This document shows positions 37,198-45,509 of a stretch of DNA of 64,000 bases, piece after piece (the stretch's first letter is position 1; each line of letters opens with the position of its first letter). This stretch comes from Liolophura sinensis. Its lineage: Eukaryota > Mollusca > Polyplacophora > Chitonida > Chitonidae. The notes beneath the pieces were generated by a model that was not told the DNA's origin, did not search any database, and was given only the letters and a program-made list of their open reading frames with translations. The stretch lies in the NCBI RefSeq assembly GCF_032854445.1, contig NC_088305.1, forward strand, positions 8,169,717 through 8,233,716, given 5' to 3'. The position numbers were made by a program, and so were the translations under genes.

Positions 37198-39256
37198 GCA
37201 AGGCAGGCTGCTAATCAATGACGCACAGGACAGATCAAATCGTTCACTGCGTCTGGTATGAAATGTTACTGCGCTACACAGGCTGCTAAAGGCATACTAC
37301 AATATGGAGGGTACAAAATCATACAGAAATACACAAGCTACTCAATCATAGAGTACCACATAGGCTACAGGGGCCACTGAGTGGGTTATTTAGTTACTGT
37401 GCACTACAAAATCATAGTGCTCAGGACAGGATACTAAAGCATACTTTGACGCTATAGGCTACTAAATTACAGTGCTTTTCACTAGCTACTAAGTCAAACT
37501 GTCCAGTGCGCTACGCCACAGCAAAAATTATTACAGGTAAACATCTAACCATGCATAAACAATACCGGAGCAACGGAGACTACTAAATCAAAACGTTCAA
37601 CACAGGCTTCTGAATTATAGTGTATCACATGCACGCAGGCTACCACATTGTACTGTACCACGGCTACTGCATTATAGCGTATCACATGTACACATCCTAT
37701 TGAATTTTAGTGTACCATATGTGCACAGGGTATTGCATTATATCGTACCATATGTACACAAGCTATTGAATTATATTGCATCACACGTGCACAGGCTACT
37801 GCATTATAGTGTACCACATCCATACAGACCACTGCATTATAGTGTACTACATGCACACAACCTATTGAAATAATGTGTACTACATGTACACATTTTATTG
37901 AACTTTAGTGTACCACATGTACACAGGGCATTGCATTATATTGCACCACATGTGCACAAGGTATTGCATTATATTGTATCACATGTGCACTAAATACCAA
38001 ATATACTAGACAAGCTACTGAAACGTAAAGAACTGCACGGTGAAAATCTTTATAGATGTATATCATAATGCCTGCATGAGCCTAAATAACTGGAAGTTAT
38101 TTAGTGCAATTTGGATGCGAAATAAAAGTGAAATTCTTACTCTAAGAATTTTATACCAGGTACATTGTAACGCAAACGGGTTTGTGCGCTGGCTTGTGCG
38201 ATGCTATGACGCCAAATAGGAATGGGATTTTATCTTACAGAATCAAGTACCTGATCTCACTCGGTGTGATTATTCGGGATTTAGAGTGATTCGTAATTTT
38301 TTTTCCGTAAAAGGCGTTGTCTCGGTTATGGTTCCACAAGGCAACGCCATTTACAAGAAAAGTTATGAATAACTCATTTACACAGTTTTGTGAAAGAGGG
38401 CTTTGCTATCCGTTACATCATTAAATTCACACATACCCTGATGACTCCATTCAATGCTTCTTTGCCATCGCCTGGCGCTACGGGAAGTCTATGTGACTAT
38501 GTGCAATTCACTAGATGGACACAAAAATAACCTGCTTCTGATGCTGAAGGCACGGACGTACACGATGAAAGCCGTGCCAAATTGTCCAGTGTACCTCACT
38601 TACTCACAGGCTCGTATGTTTCTTATATTCCATGTAAAGAATGTGACCGGTCAAATACAATATTTTGGGTAGAGGTGTCAAACATACGCCGACCACAAAA
38701 CTTGTACATAAACAGTGTGGTGATTAACATAAACTAAATCAAAGGTGGTCCAGTCATGTTTTACTTTAAGCATGTTGTCTAAGCGCGAGCGGTATGCGAG
38801 GAAACGACAACAAACACAGGGAAACTATGCCATACGTACATCTCGCTGCGTCTAAGAACAATGTACATGTTAGTATATAAAAGTAAATGTACCAACAATC
38901 CATATATTCTACATGATCTCTGGGAACGAAATGAACTTCTGGTCCTAGATATTCAGTTAGCAGTGTTTTGGGCGGGTCTTTTTGATTCACAGCTTGGACT
39001 GCTTAGACTAATTACAGCAGATTTAAAAGCATGATACGATATCAGTATCAATGTCTATATTTATTTATTTATTTGATTGGATGTTTTTATTTATTATTTA
39101 TTTATTTATTTATTTGAATGCTGTTTAACGTTATTTCTTTTACAGTGGGTGGAAGAAACGGGAGAATGAAACAATATGCAGTTCTACCAATTATCACTGA
39201 ATAAGAAAGCTGGAATATACGCATGCTCTTTGTCGACTTACCTTAAACAGCTTCAT
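15746..39256 (-). CDS. CHS: Chitin synthase 1 (GT2 family, multi-pass membrane), whole gene, 10 coding exons
   Basis: Plasma-membrane enzyme that polymerises UDP-GlcNAc into chitin and extrudes it. Coding exons run from 39256 down to 15746 (listed separately) and would give about 1,305 residues. N-terminal helices lie in exons 2-5. The cytosolic GT2 domain (exons 5-7) carries CTTMYRE, TDAD, GEDRW (split by an intron) and QRRRW. The C-terminal helix bundle with SWGTR fills exons 7-10. All phases agree except exon 4, which is one base short. No myosin head is seen upstream; some molluscan chitin synthases have one. It is followed upstream by a related gene at 59.6-63.7 kb. Catalytic part is near certain; exons 1-4 are inferred by splice logic. 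Confidence 0.85.
16986..17064 (-). CDS. CHS: Chitin synthase 1 exon 9, small polybasic exon
   Basis: 79 nt (acceptor TCTTCACAG, donor ACTG|GTAAGC). It encodes QKAKIPKISCFPIRRKLKKK followed by more Lys. It is required to carry the frame from exon 8 (phase 0) to exon 10 (phase 1). Gene 2 has an equivalent 85-nt exon with an RRRKNKKSRK run, which supports both. Confidence 0.75.
17427..17445 (+). other. Perfect four-tract G-quadruplex motif in a chitin synthase 1 intron
   Basis: Four GGGG tracts separated by single bases (17427-17445) in a G-rich stretch at 17420-17456. It lies on the strand opposite to the mRNA, in the intron between exons 8 and 9. Confidence 0.7.
17652..17863 (-). CDS. CHS: Chitin synthase 1 exon 8 (SWGTR exon)
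   Basis: 212 nt, entering in phase 1 (AAAG|AT) after TCTGTTTTTACAG-type sequence and leaving in phase 0 at GAAAAT|GTAAGC. It encodes three membrane segments and the conserved loop DQSWGTRE, implicated in chitin synthases in the membrane translocation part. Gene 2 has an exon of identical length. Confidence 0.9.
18294..18459 (+). mobile_element. SINE A 3' part in the chitin synthase 1 intron
   Basis: CCGCCGTACGTGGGAGGTCTG, then GGTCGTGGGTTTCCCCCGGGC and AAACACCAATCAAATAAATG. It is antisense to the gene, in the intron between exons 7 and 8. The tRNA head is missing. Confidence 0.75.
18593..19084 (-). CDS. CHS: Chitin synthase 1 exon 7 (QRRRW exon)
   Basis: 492 nt, entering in phase 1 after ATGCTTTGCAG and leaving at AAAG|GTATGT. 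It supplies GEDRWMCTLMMMQGW, the NTTHCPDKFDEFLKQRRRW motif that ends the catalytic domain, and then four to five membrane segments. Exon length and phase equal those of gene 2. Confidence 0.92.
19660..20010. repeat. Degenerate minisatellite in a chitin synthase 1 intron
   Basis: Repeated variants of about 24-27 bp around AACCAGTGAGAGCTGCAGCC. It creates a 111-codon open frame on the plus strand which is an artefact of the repeat. Confidence 0.55.
20390..20660 (+). repeat. Dispersed repeat D, copy 1
   Basis: Shares CACGTAACACCACAAGCC-type, GACGTCATAATTATTCAAAA and GTGGCATGCTGGGAATTGGGC blocks in order with 27110-27410. Both lie in introns of chitin synthase 1. The class is not recognised. Confidence 0.4.
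21541..21696 (-). CDS. CHS: Chitin synthase 1 exon 6
   Basis: 156 nt, phase 1 in and out (acceptor TCTCGTCAG, donor CACAG|GTAAGA). It encodes SAQNVIGSVMCCPGCFSLYR, the family's conserved acceptor-site region, ending just before GEDRW. Confidence 0.9.
22005..22935. repeat. Palindromic TTAGTTATT array in a chitin synthase 1 intron
   Basis: About 20-25 units. The left half carries units of the type CAGCGGGTTAGTTATT; the right half carries the reverse complement type AATAACTAACCCGCTGCTG. Units include palindromic cores such as GTTATTCGAATAAC. Orientation switches near 22560-22600. The array lies in the intron between exons 5 and 6. Confidence 0.8.
23123..25244 (-). CDS. CHS: Chitin synthase 1 exon 5 (large exon, start of the catalytic domain)
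   Basis: 2,122 nt. The open frame continues upstream to a TTG only, and TTGCGTTTGCAG|AAAAGT is a clear acceptor, so this is an internal exon, phase 0 in and phase 1 out (AAAAG|GTAAAG). It encodes several helices (exon residues ~30-240), then the GT2 domain: VFVCTTMYRE, ETPYGLQLQWVLPG, KKRWSQVMYM, TDAD and GGACGR. Between KKRWSQVMYM and TDAD lies a Ser/Asp/Glu-rich insert of about 230 residues (23995-23310). Confidence 0.92.
25310..25525 (-). mobile_element. SINE A copy in a chitin synthase 1 intron
   Basis: TTATTTATTTATTTGG tail, ATGACGGCGGCCAGCATTATG, ACCATCCGCAGATTGCTAACA and a degraded head. It sits just upstream of exon 5 in gene orientation. Confidence 0.7.
26863..27014 (-). CDS. CHS: Chitin synthase 1 exon 4 (membrane exon, frame conflict)
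   Basis: 152 nt between CTTCCACAG and GAAAAG|GTACGA. Exon 3 hands over in phase 0, which reads GILIAILEAAGLTVFCL then stops. Exon 5 needs phase 0 at the exit, which back-reads RWVRPCPSYVLVPVLGAVMS to RTEK. Both halves look like consecutive chitin synthase helices, but they sit in different frames; one more base near 26963-26970 would join them. It is either a sequence error, an inactivating indel or a wrong exon edge. Skipping the exon would keep exons 3 and 5 in frame. Confidence 0.5.
27110..27410 (+). repeat. Dispersed repeat D, copy 2
   Basis: GTGCACGTAATACCACAAGC, GAGTGACGTCATAATTATTA and AATGGCATGCTGGACAGTGGG, collinear with 20390-20660. The start also resembles 6961-7030. A short ATGT microsatellite follows at 27415-27442. 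Confidence 0.4.
27754..28491. repeat. 73-bp tandem array, about 10 copies
   Basis: Units start with GTTACGACGTGGAGTTATGT and end with TATTCGCAGGGAGAGTAGG. Starts at 27754, 27827, 27900 and 27973 show an exact 73-bp period, and the array runs to about 28491. It lies in the intron between exons 3 and 4 of chitin synthase 1. Confidence 0.85.
29290..29350. repeat. CAGA microsatellite
   Basis: ACAGACAGACAGACAAACAG-type tandem run in a chitin synthase 1 intron, next to a degraded SINE A tail fragment (about 29187-29270). Confidence 0.8.
30601..30867 (-). mobile_element. SINE A copy, near full length
   Basis: From ATTTTACGCCGTACTCGAAAG to the head CCCTCGGGCATGGAGGCCCC. TAAATGAT occurs on both sides (about 30596-30603 and just after the head), a candidate 8-bp target-site duplication. 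Confidence 0.75.
31289..31415 (-). CDS. CHS: Chitin synthase 1 exon 3
   Basis: 127 nt between TTATGTTTTAG and TTTGCG|GTAAGT, phase 2 in and 0 out. It completes a Trp codon split with exon 2 and encodes YTAVMVLLLVPEVFGFLVLL, then QKWPSIAAVFA. This matches the chitin synthase N-terminal helix whose PE is conserved in insects (family knowledge). Confidence 0.8.
31680..31815. repeat. Degenerate TATGTATCTTG simple repeat
   Basis: Many imperfect 10-16-bp units of TATGTATCTTGTATG. The 72-codon open frame across it is not a gene. Confidence 0.6.
31949..32098 (-). mobile_element. SINE A copy, truncated
   Basis: AACTGGTGTTTTATGCCACAC, GGAAACCGGGCAGAGCCCTGC and GGCTGGCAGACCTTCCACGTA. The head is absent and there is a small deletion after CTCAAGAA. 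Confidence 0.65.
32891..33360. repeat. About 105-bp tandem array, 4-5 copies
   Basis: Units begin GAATTGATGGGTCTTTGCAGG and end with CATATCCTATCATG. One unit (about 33094-33150) has an internal deletion. It lies in the intron between exons 2 and 3 of chitin synthase 1. Confidence 0.8.
33571..33686 (-). CDS. CHS: Chitin synthase 1 exon 2 (first membrane helix)
   Basis: 116 nt between TTTGTGTCGCAG and CAGTG|GTAAGT; phase 0 in, 2 out. It encodes ILLGCFTGLINTALLVTSKV, SLVYLLS and YQDVHDEQ. This corresponds to the first N-terminal helix with the SK motif of animal chitin synthases. It joins exon 3 exactly. Confidence 0.75.
34238..34595 (+). mobile_element. SINE A 3' half split by a nested insertion
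   Basis: AACCTGCGGATGGTGGTGGGT through GAGTACGGCGTAAAAC (to 34346). The SINE then resumes at about 34568 with ACCAATCAAACAAATAAAT. It lies in the first intron of chitin synthase 1. Confidence 0.75.
34347..34567 (+). mobile_element. About 220-bp element nested in SINE A
   Basis: Non-SINE sequence between the two SINE parts, ending GAATATTAATAAACCATAAA plus a second ACCATAAA. The repeated tail suggests a non-LTR retroelement 3' end. A TAAAAC/ATAAAC duplication may mark the target site. The class is not identified. Confidence 0.5.
35180..35420 (-). repeat. Dispersed repeat C, terminus duplicated
   Basis: Two successive copies of the GTAAAACCAG(A) ... GCGATGACA ... TAACCG terminus, followed by GGCCTCCTGTCAGTTAACCTG, as in the copy at 55.0-55.1 kb. 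Confidence 0.45.
36549..36664 (-). mobile_element. SINE A tail fragment
   Basis: (TTTA)n followed by CACTGGTGTTTTACGCCGTAC and GGAGGAAACCGGGCAGAGC, then an abrupt end. It is a 5' truncation. Confidence 0.75.
37146..37194. repeat. (TA)n microsatellite
   Basis: About 24 perfect TA dinucleotides in the first intron of chitin synthase 1. A minor TA run also occurs at 9418-9432. Confidence 0.95.
37580..38010. repeat. Degenerate minisatellite, about 38-40-bp units
   Basis: Diverged units of the type CTACTGCATTATAGTGTACCA, then CATGTACACAGG. Weaker traces extend back to about 37200. Confidence 0.55.
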
Positions 39257-39430
39257 TTTGAGTTCTGTTTTAGTAAAAGAAATTCCAAAAAAGTCCACTG
39301 CTCAGTCTATGTGAATCATCGTCGTTTGTGTGAAACTTGTGCTTCTTTCTTTGGTACAGAAGGGAAGTTCCATGTTGAAGGCTGCGAGGAAGCGAGTATC
39401 TCCTTTCGCGGACTGAGCCGGACTTCTGTC
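39242..39430 (-). other. CHS: Chitin synthase 1 first exon: 5' leader plus five codons
   Basis: From an expected start near 39430 to CTGTTTAAG|GTAAGT. The ATG at 39256-39254 gives MKLFK in phase 0, which joins exon 2 (ILLGCF...) to make a normal start to the first helix. An upstream ORF of 23 codons (ATG at 39373, ending at 39302) precedes it. The link to exon 2 across a 5.5-kb intron is inferred from phase and motif, not observed. Confidence 0.5.
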
Positions 39431-39456
39431 TGCCAGACAACCTAGAGCCGGGTCTT

Positions 39457-39464
39457 TATTTATA
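39457..39464 (-). promoter_or_regulatory. TATA box of chitin synthase 1
   Basis: Minus-strand TATAAATA within GCCGTATAAATAAAG, about 30 nt ahead of the GC-richer leader of the first exon. The placement supports transcription starting near 39430. Confidence 0.5.
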
Positions 39465-40826
39465 CGGCTTAGGAACTTCTCTGCTATAACATTACCCACA
39501 ACACAGCAGCCAAGGAGGCGTTTATTTGATGTTCCCGCTCATTGTTTATTTGTGACGTCACCAGTCAACATAGTCACCAATCAAGGAGCAGATATCATGG
39601 CGTGACATCACGACCAAGGCAAGTGGTTGTAGCGGGCCAGATGTATATGGCTTTAAGAAAACTCTAACGAATTTTGAGGGTAATACTAACTTTTCCGTGA
39701 TGTATGTTTTTTTTTATTATATGGCTTTTTTCTTTGTTGCTTTTCGTCGTATTCACCAAACTTGCTCTGTCCCATGAACAGTGCAGAATGTTTGAAAGCG
39801 CAACAAAATAATGCCGTTTCTATTTGTAACATGTTCCCTAATAAAAGCCGGCAAATGGCTTTTAAAGCAATTTATCAGTTTAAAAATCTTACAAGAACTA
39901 ACTGTAAGAGGAAACAAAAATAAAACTACTGAACAAGTCGACAAGAAAAATAGTAATATAATAGTATTATTATTGCAAGTAATATATAAAAAAAGTAAAT
40001 GATTGCCCGTGTTTTGTCCACATATATGTCGCAACATGAAGGAGAAATATTTGGACTTAAATGTAAACAGTGTTGATTTATCAAGGAATAAACGGGACAC
40101 AACGCTCTCAGCTTTCTTAATTTTACTCTTTTAAGTGTATTTAATGTGTAGCGAAAAAATGTGAAGCGAAGTTGATGAATGGAATGATGGAAATGCTCAG
40201 ATCAGTTTGAAAAAAGAAACAATTTTCACTCTGAGTACGGGTCATGAACAACAGTGAATTACAAAACTGGAAGACACTCGCATACCCCTAGAGCACTTAT
40301 TGAATGGGTAGCTTTTTGTTTGAACAACGTACATAGCCCCGTTCGGATGTCTAAATAAAGACAAAACGTGCACTCAAACGGCTTTGGTCCGTTTCGCGCC
40401 AATTTGTTAAACATGGCGGACCACACGCGTGACACGTGACCTGAAATCCGCGTGCCCAATTTTTACCGTCTTCGTCCCACGCTAGCATATTCTCGCCACA
40501 TCTTTATCCATTTGCTCGTATTACTTGTCCCACATGGAGGAACGACTTGACAGCAAAGCGTCAACTTGAAGAGAAGCCAGTAAAACGTTCAAGAAAGCAG
40601 GTTTTTGAGTTGACGATGTTTGGCTGCAGAGGAGTTGTGACGTCACGTAACTTCGGTGCCAGTGAATATTCAACCACGCTTTACGACAGAAACGCGATAC
40701 GAATAATAAGAAACTGTAATCTACAGTACGCTTCCACACAGAGCACATGTAGAATGAGTGAATAACTGTAATGATTAACTCCACATTGGTTGTATATTTC
40801 ATCCATACCGTGGTGATGACATGAAC

Positions 40827-41270
40827 CAGGGACGAATTCCACAAAGCCCTGTCTGACATAAGTCAAAATAAAAAATCTGTACACTCAAAAAATTACTCTG
40901 TTAATTTTAACAGAAAGTCTGTTGTCTGAGTGATGCTAGGATGTATTCTGTTAAATGTAACACACATATTCCGGTAATTCAACATAAAGATTCTATTAGA
41001 CTAACAGGATATCATGCTGAATATGGCAGAATACATGTATTATGTTATAATAACAGAACACATTCTAGAATCACGCAGATAACAGACTTTCTGTTAAAAT
41101 TAACAGATGCTTAGATTTTACTACTGGAAGTTGAAATTTGGACACATTCGTCTTAAGACAACATTAATTAGTGGCACAACACTTTAATTTCTTAAAGTCC
41201 AAAATAATCTTTGACATCGTATTTCAGATTTTGACTTTTTGTCAGAAACGGTTTTGTGGAATCTACATGA
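40827..41270. mobile_element. MITE A copy 3, interrupted by MITE B
   Basis: Left CCAGGGACGAATTCCACAAAG continuing CCCTGTCTGACATAAG is inverted against TTTTTGTCAGAAACGG and TTTTGTGGAAT on the right. Interior GTCTTAAGACAACATTAATTA matches MITE A copy 1. MITE B is inserted at 40897-41107. Confidence 0.6.
40897..41107. mobile_element. MITE B, 211 bp with ~57-bp terminal inverted repeats
   Basis: Both ends begin TCTGTTAATTTTAACAGAAA, and continue GTCTGTT(G/A)TCTG(A/C)GTGAT with about 50 of 57 positions matching by eye. The centre is about 97 bp with no coding capacity. TTA or TAC may be the target site, but it is unclear. Confidence 0.75.
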
Positions 41271-41865
41271 GACTGATGATCCAGCTCACTAAAAATAAGA
41301 AGTAGTGCACATTTTTAAAACCAGCCATTTGTAATTGTAAAATATTCCTTGTTTCTTCAAAACATCATTTAGACCTGTGCTTCTCATTGGGTCAATCCGT
41401 CCAAGTTCAAAACTTTACACGTTTTCTTAATTCTAAGTTTATGCTATAAAATGATTTACACATGCAAGTGAAAATATTTTTCATCTTGACCAAAAAGTTC
41501 CCAAACGGTCAGGAAGACTTGAGAAGGATTTTATCAGACTTAATTTATAGAAGATTTTGAAGCGATTCTGTTTTGTTTCTTACATTTTAAATGAACTGAC
41601 GGCCAAAAAAACTTGACGACTCCGTGAGTTAAATTTAACCGGCCTCTTCAGCAAATTTATACCAAATTATTGGTAAACATTGTACAAAGCATATTCCCAT
41701 GTGCGACAAGCGTCATATACACCCACACGAATTTGTTTTGAGACAACGAAGAAAGTTGAAAAATCACGTGACCCGTGGATGGCCGTAAGTGCACATGTAA
41801 TTAGTGTATAAAAACGTTAGACACAGTGTGCTGGACTTGCACACCGACTACAAACCACCAAAGCA

Positions 41866-42515
41866 ATGCCTCGGTTGACTCCAGAAAAACGCGAGATGGC
41901 TGTGGGTATGGTATCCATAGGAGCCACCCATGCCCACATTGCAAGGACCTTGTTGACAGCCAACCATCATCGCCAGAGGTTGTCATGGGATCGAATTGTA
42001 CGCCGTTGGTAGCGACGTGATTGGCAGCGTGTTGTTTCCACGGATGAAAGCCGCTTCTGCCTGTTACGAGCCGATGGCAGACAGCGAGTTTACCGTCGAA
42101 GAGGCGAACGAACAACTACATCATACGTCCAGGAGGTGGTACTTTTTGGTGGCGGCAGCGTCATGGTGTGGGTTAGGATTTGTGCAGATGAACGGACACC
42201 ACTGGTCATCATCTACGGGAACCTCAGTGTTACGTGGATAAAATTCTACGTCCTGTTGTCCTGTCATTCCTTCAACAACAGCCACGTGGTGTCCTGTACC
42301 ATCATGGCAACGCCAGACCCCATACAACCCGAGTTGTGCAGAACTTCCTGGTCTTCTCGTGAGCTGCACGTTCCCTAGATATGTTCCCCATGAATACCTT
42401 TGGGATATCATGGGACATCGAGTAAGAGAACGGCACACCTTACAGCCAACCGACAAGAACTGGCGTTCGCCCTTCAAGATGAATGTCAATGAATCTCACG
42501 TCATCTCATTAGACC
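41866..42515 (+). pseudogene. Degenerate Tc1/mariner-like transposase
   Basis: Starts MPRLTPEKREMAVGMVSIGA, the helix-turn-helix opening of Tc1-like transposases. In shifting frames it continues to TDESRFCLLRADGRQRVYRR (first catalytic Asp region) and FGGGSVMVW. A NARPHT motif follows whose preceding Asp reads as Gly, then EYLWDIMGHRVRER (third catalytic region, the proline-rich part lost). There is a stop after IVRRW and a large deletion in the linker. The element is dead. TATAAAA at about 41806 may be its promoter. Terminal inverted repeats not identified. Confidence 0.7.
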
Positions 42516-43272
42516 ACTGACTTTTCTATGCGACGGGGAGTTTTTTCATGCATTGAAGCAAGGGATGGCCACACGCGATATTGCTTGGTTTTGATATTGA
42601 CTGATTTTAAAAATAATCATCTTTTTGTATACTCTGCCTATTGTTAACCAAGATGGAATGGCTATTTTTCTACCTCTGCTCTGTTTGTTCACTTGTAAAA
42701 TTATTTGAGGGCTGCTTTGTCCGTTCTTACTCAGGATTTTCAATATCTAAAGTCATTGGTCTTTTCATTATATTAAACTTCAGTCATTCTGTTTTTTACC
42801 TTGGCAAAATAAATTTATTTGAACTCTTTGTAAAGTTTCTTTTCGCCGTCAGTTTATCTGAAGACAGTATAGCGAATTCTCTCATATAACAGAAATACAG
42901 ACATGTGTCACGGAAAACACTCGAAGGACAAAATTTATTTTTAAACGAAAACGGCGTATTCTGCACGCCGCAGTAAAATGTGGGGAGGGGGGACTCTACG
43001 TTGGATGCATTTTTTTCCGGCAAGCTTGCTCATAGGGTTGGAACCCTATTCTTTTCATCCCTTTTATCCCAAGGGCATATACTTGGAGATAGGCACAAAA
43101 TTCCATGGGATCTACGGCCATCAAAACCTCAAAAATTATAAAATTTTTTCATTATAGAACGGACAACCCTGAAATTTACACATTCTTCTTGTATATCAAT
43201 CAACAACCTCTTAGGTTAAGGCACTAAAACGGTGTTTTTAGAGGTCTCTATCATAACTGTCAAACCCGTAAA

Positions 43273-43490
43273 TGATTTATTTATTTATTTGATTGGTGTT
43301 TTACGCCGTACACAAGAATATTTCACTTATACGACGGCGGCCAGCATTATGGTGAGAGGAAACCGGGCAGAGCCCGGAGGAAACCCACGACGATCCACAG
43401 GCTGTTGCAAGATCTTCCCACGTACGGCCGGAAAGGAAGCCAGCATGAGCTGGACTTGAACCCAGAGCGACCATTGGCGTGAGGAGTCTG
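43273..43490 (-). mobile_element. SINE A copy
   Basis: Tail, ACGACGGCGGCCAGCATTATG, AACCGGGCAGAGCCCGGAGG and CAGCATGAGCTGGACTTGAAC up to a partial head. Confidence 0.8.
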
Positions 43491-43794
43491 AAACCGTAAA
43501 TGAGATGAGTTCTGTAGAAGCCGGATTTCACTCCTTACGTGTGACCACCACAGCTAGCAGCCAAACTGCTGTCGGGCTTCTGGTTTTATTCTGTATGTTT
43601 TGCACATTTTATACAATACATAGTGTATTCTTTAGATACCACCGCCGCAAATAACGGTTGTTTGGTGGTCATTCAGTGAGAAGACCAATATCTATGCTTA
43701 CTTGTGGTTAATATATACATAAATACGAATGGGACATGCCAAGGTAGAGGGTGTGGCATCAAATAACAAAAGAGAGTAAAATTATACCAACGAG

Positions 43795-44020
43795 TTTTTA
43801 CAGTTGCTAGGGATGGCAAATGGTCACAAGTAACGGGTGAAAGACGTCTTCTTGTCAATTTTCCTCCGTTAGTGTTTTATTTTAACTGTTCATGTGCATG
43901 TCTGCATATTGACAAATTATATGTCCCCTACCTGAGAATAGATTAAACAGAATTAAGAAAAATATGCAGTGACATTAACTACAACATGTTAGATGTCACT
44001 GGTGTAGAATTACTCAAAAT
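43795..44020 (-). repeat. Dispersed repeat C, near full length
   Basis: Reads GGCAAATGGTCACAAGTAACG at the left to TTAGATGTCACTGGTGTAGA at the right, the reverse complement arrangement of 1806-2068. A fragment of the other orientation lies at about 43525-43600. Confidence 0.45.
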
Positions 44021-44390
44021 AAGGTATTGCCATATGTGTACATCGACAAACAGGGAAACTAGCGCTGGAGAACGAGCGTGGACCTCCCTGATGTGGGATG
44101 TTTACTCTTAGACCTACATGCAGAATAAATACTTAAATCACCCACACAGTCTGCCGCTACACGTATGACGTTGTAAACCATCCATAAGGTCTAGGAGCTT
44201 GGACAAATATAAACTGTCGATGACGGTATGTCAGGTTGTCGACAATGATGTTTGCTGGAGAACATTTGATACTTGGTATCTTTAGCTAGTAAAACTTTGC
44301 AAATAACGGTCGATGGTTTGCTCCGGATATACTGGACTGTTTATTCCATTGCCGAAACCTGATTATACGCCACATGCTTTCCTATACAAA

Positions 44391-44505
44391 TATTTATTTA
44401 CTTCATCGGTGTTTTACGCCATACTCAAGAACACTTCTCTTATCCCACGGTGATCAGTATTATAGTGGGGGGAAACCAAACAGAGCCCGGGGGAAACCTA
44501 AACAA
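44391..44505 (-). mobile_element. SINE A tail fragment
   Basis: CGGTGTTTTACGCCATACTCA through GAGCCCGGGGGAAACC. Confidence 0.6.
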
Positions 44506-45051
44506 GCAACAACTTTGCAATGAATCTGATTAAGAATTGAGGCTTTAAAAACCTAAGGGAATTTGTAACTGGTTGTTGATTTCAGTAATTGGGTGATGTT
44601 TTTCATTTTTTCCACGGGAGAAGATTATTGATGTAAAGCGGAGTGCCTCGAGTACCCCATCTGGCGCCCATCACCATGTTCATGGAGGACACTGCGCCTA
44701 TAGCCGCAACCTGAGCCTTCGACAGCTGCTTGCGAGCATGTGACCTCATATATGTAAGTCAGGAGGAAAATTTACTTCAGATACGAGCACATTTTGGCCG
44801 TTTTGAACTGTAATGCAAAACATGTGAACCCTGAATGTCTACACAGCACGCCAGACATCTACTTTTAAATATAATTTATTTATTTATTTCATTGCAGCTT
44901 AAGGTCGTAATTAAAATTATTATACTTAAACAATGACGGTCAGTTTTATGGTTAGAAGTGCGTGCTAAAACATTCTGAGGATTACAAAAATGTGATCACA
45001 TTTCGGTGCCGTGGAGATGATCTACAAGGAATAATGTGAAGTAAGGGCTTC

Positions 45052-45350
45052 CATACAATGTCATTTCCGACCCGTTGTAGGCTTCTATAAAATCTGATTG
45101 ACATACAATGTCATTTCCGACCAGCTGTAGGCTTCTGTACAATCTGACTGACATACAATGTCATTTCCGACCCGTTGTAGGCTTCTGTACAATCTGACTG
45201 ACATACAATGTCATTTCCGACCCGTTGTAGGCTTCTATAAAATCTGACTGACATACAATGTCATTTCAGACCAGCTGAAGGCTTCTGTACAGTCTGAATG
45301 ACATACAATGTCATTTCTGACCCGTTGTATGCTTCTACACAATCTAGGTG
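45052..45350. repeat. 50-bp tandem array, about 6 copies
   Basis: Unit ACATACAATGTCATTTCCGA, then CCCGTTGTAGGCTTCTGTAC and AATCTGACTG; an even 50-bp period. Confidence 0.85.
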
Positions 45351-45509
45351 ATTCATTAACAGGGATTCATGTCCATTAAAAACTTTTACAGGTCGTTGAT
45401 TTACATCAAAATGCAATCTACATTGATATTTGACACAGAAAGAATCTTGTTTATAAAAGTTTTCTTCACTATCTACATGACATACAAGAACTTCTGTTCA
45501 TTGAGGGTT

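Noticed and set aside
39753-40100. 115-codon minus-strand frame with a hydrophobic stretch
   Set aside because: AT-rich, upstream of the chitin synthase 1 promoter, no motif and no splice partners; not a chitin synthase exon.
42641-42889. 82-codon hydrophobic plus-strand frame
   Set aside because: AT-rich sequence gives Phe/Leu-rich frames by chance; no family motif, no promoter or splice context.
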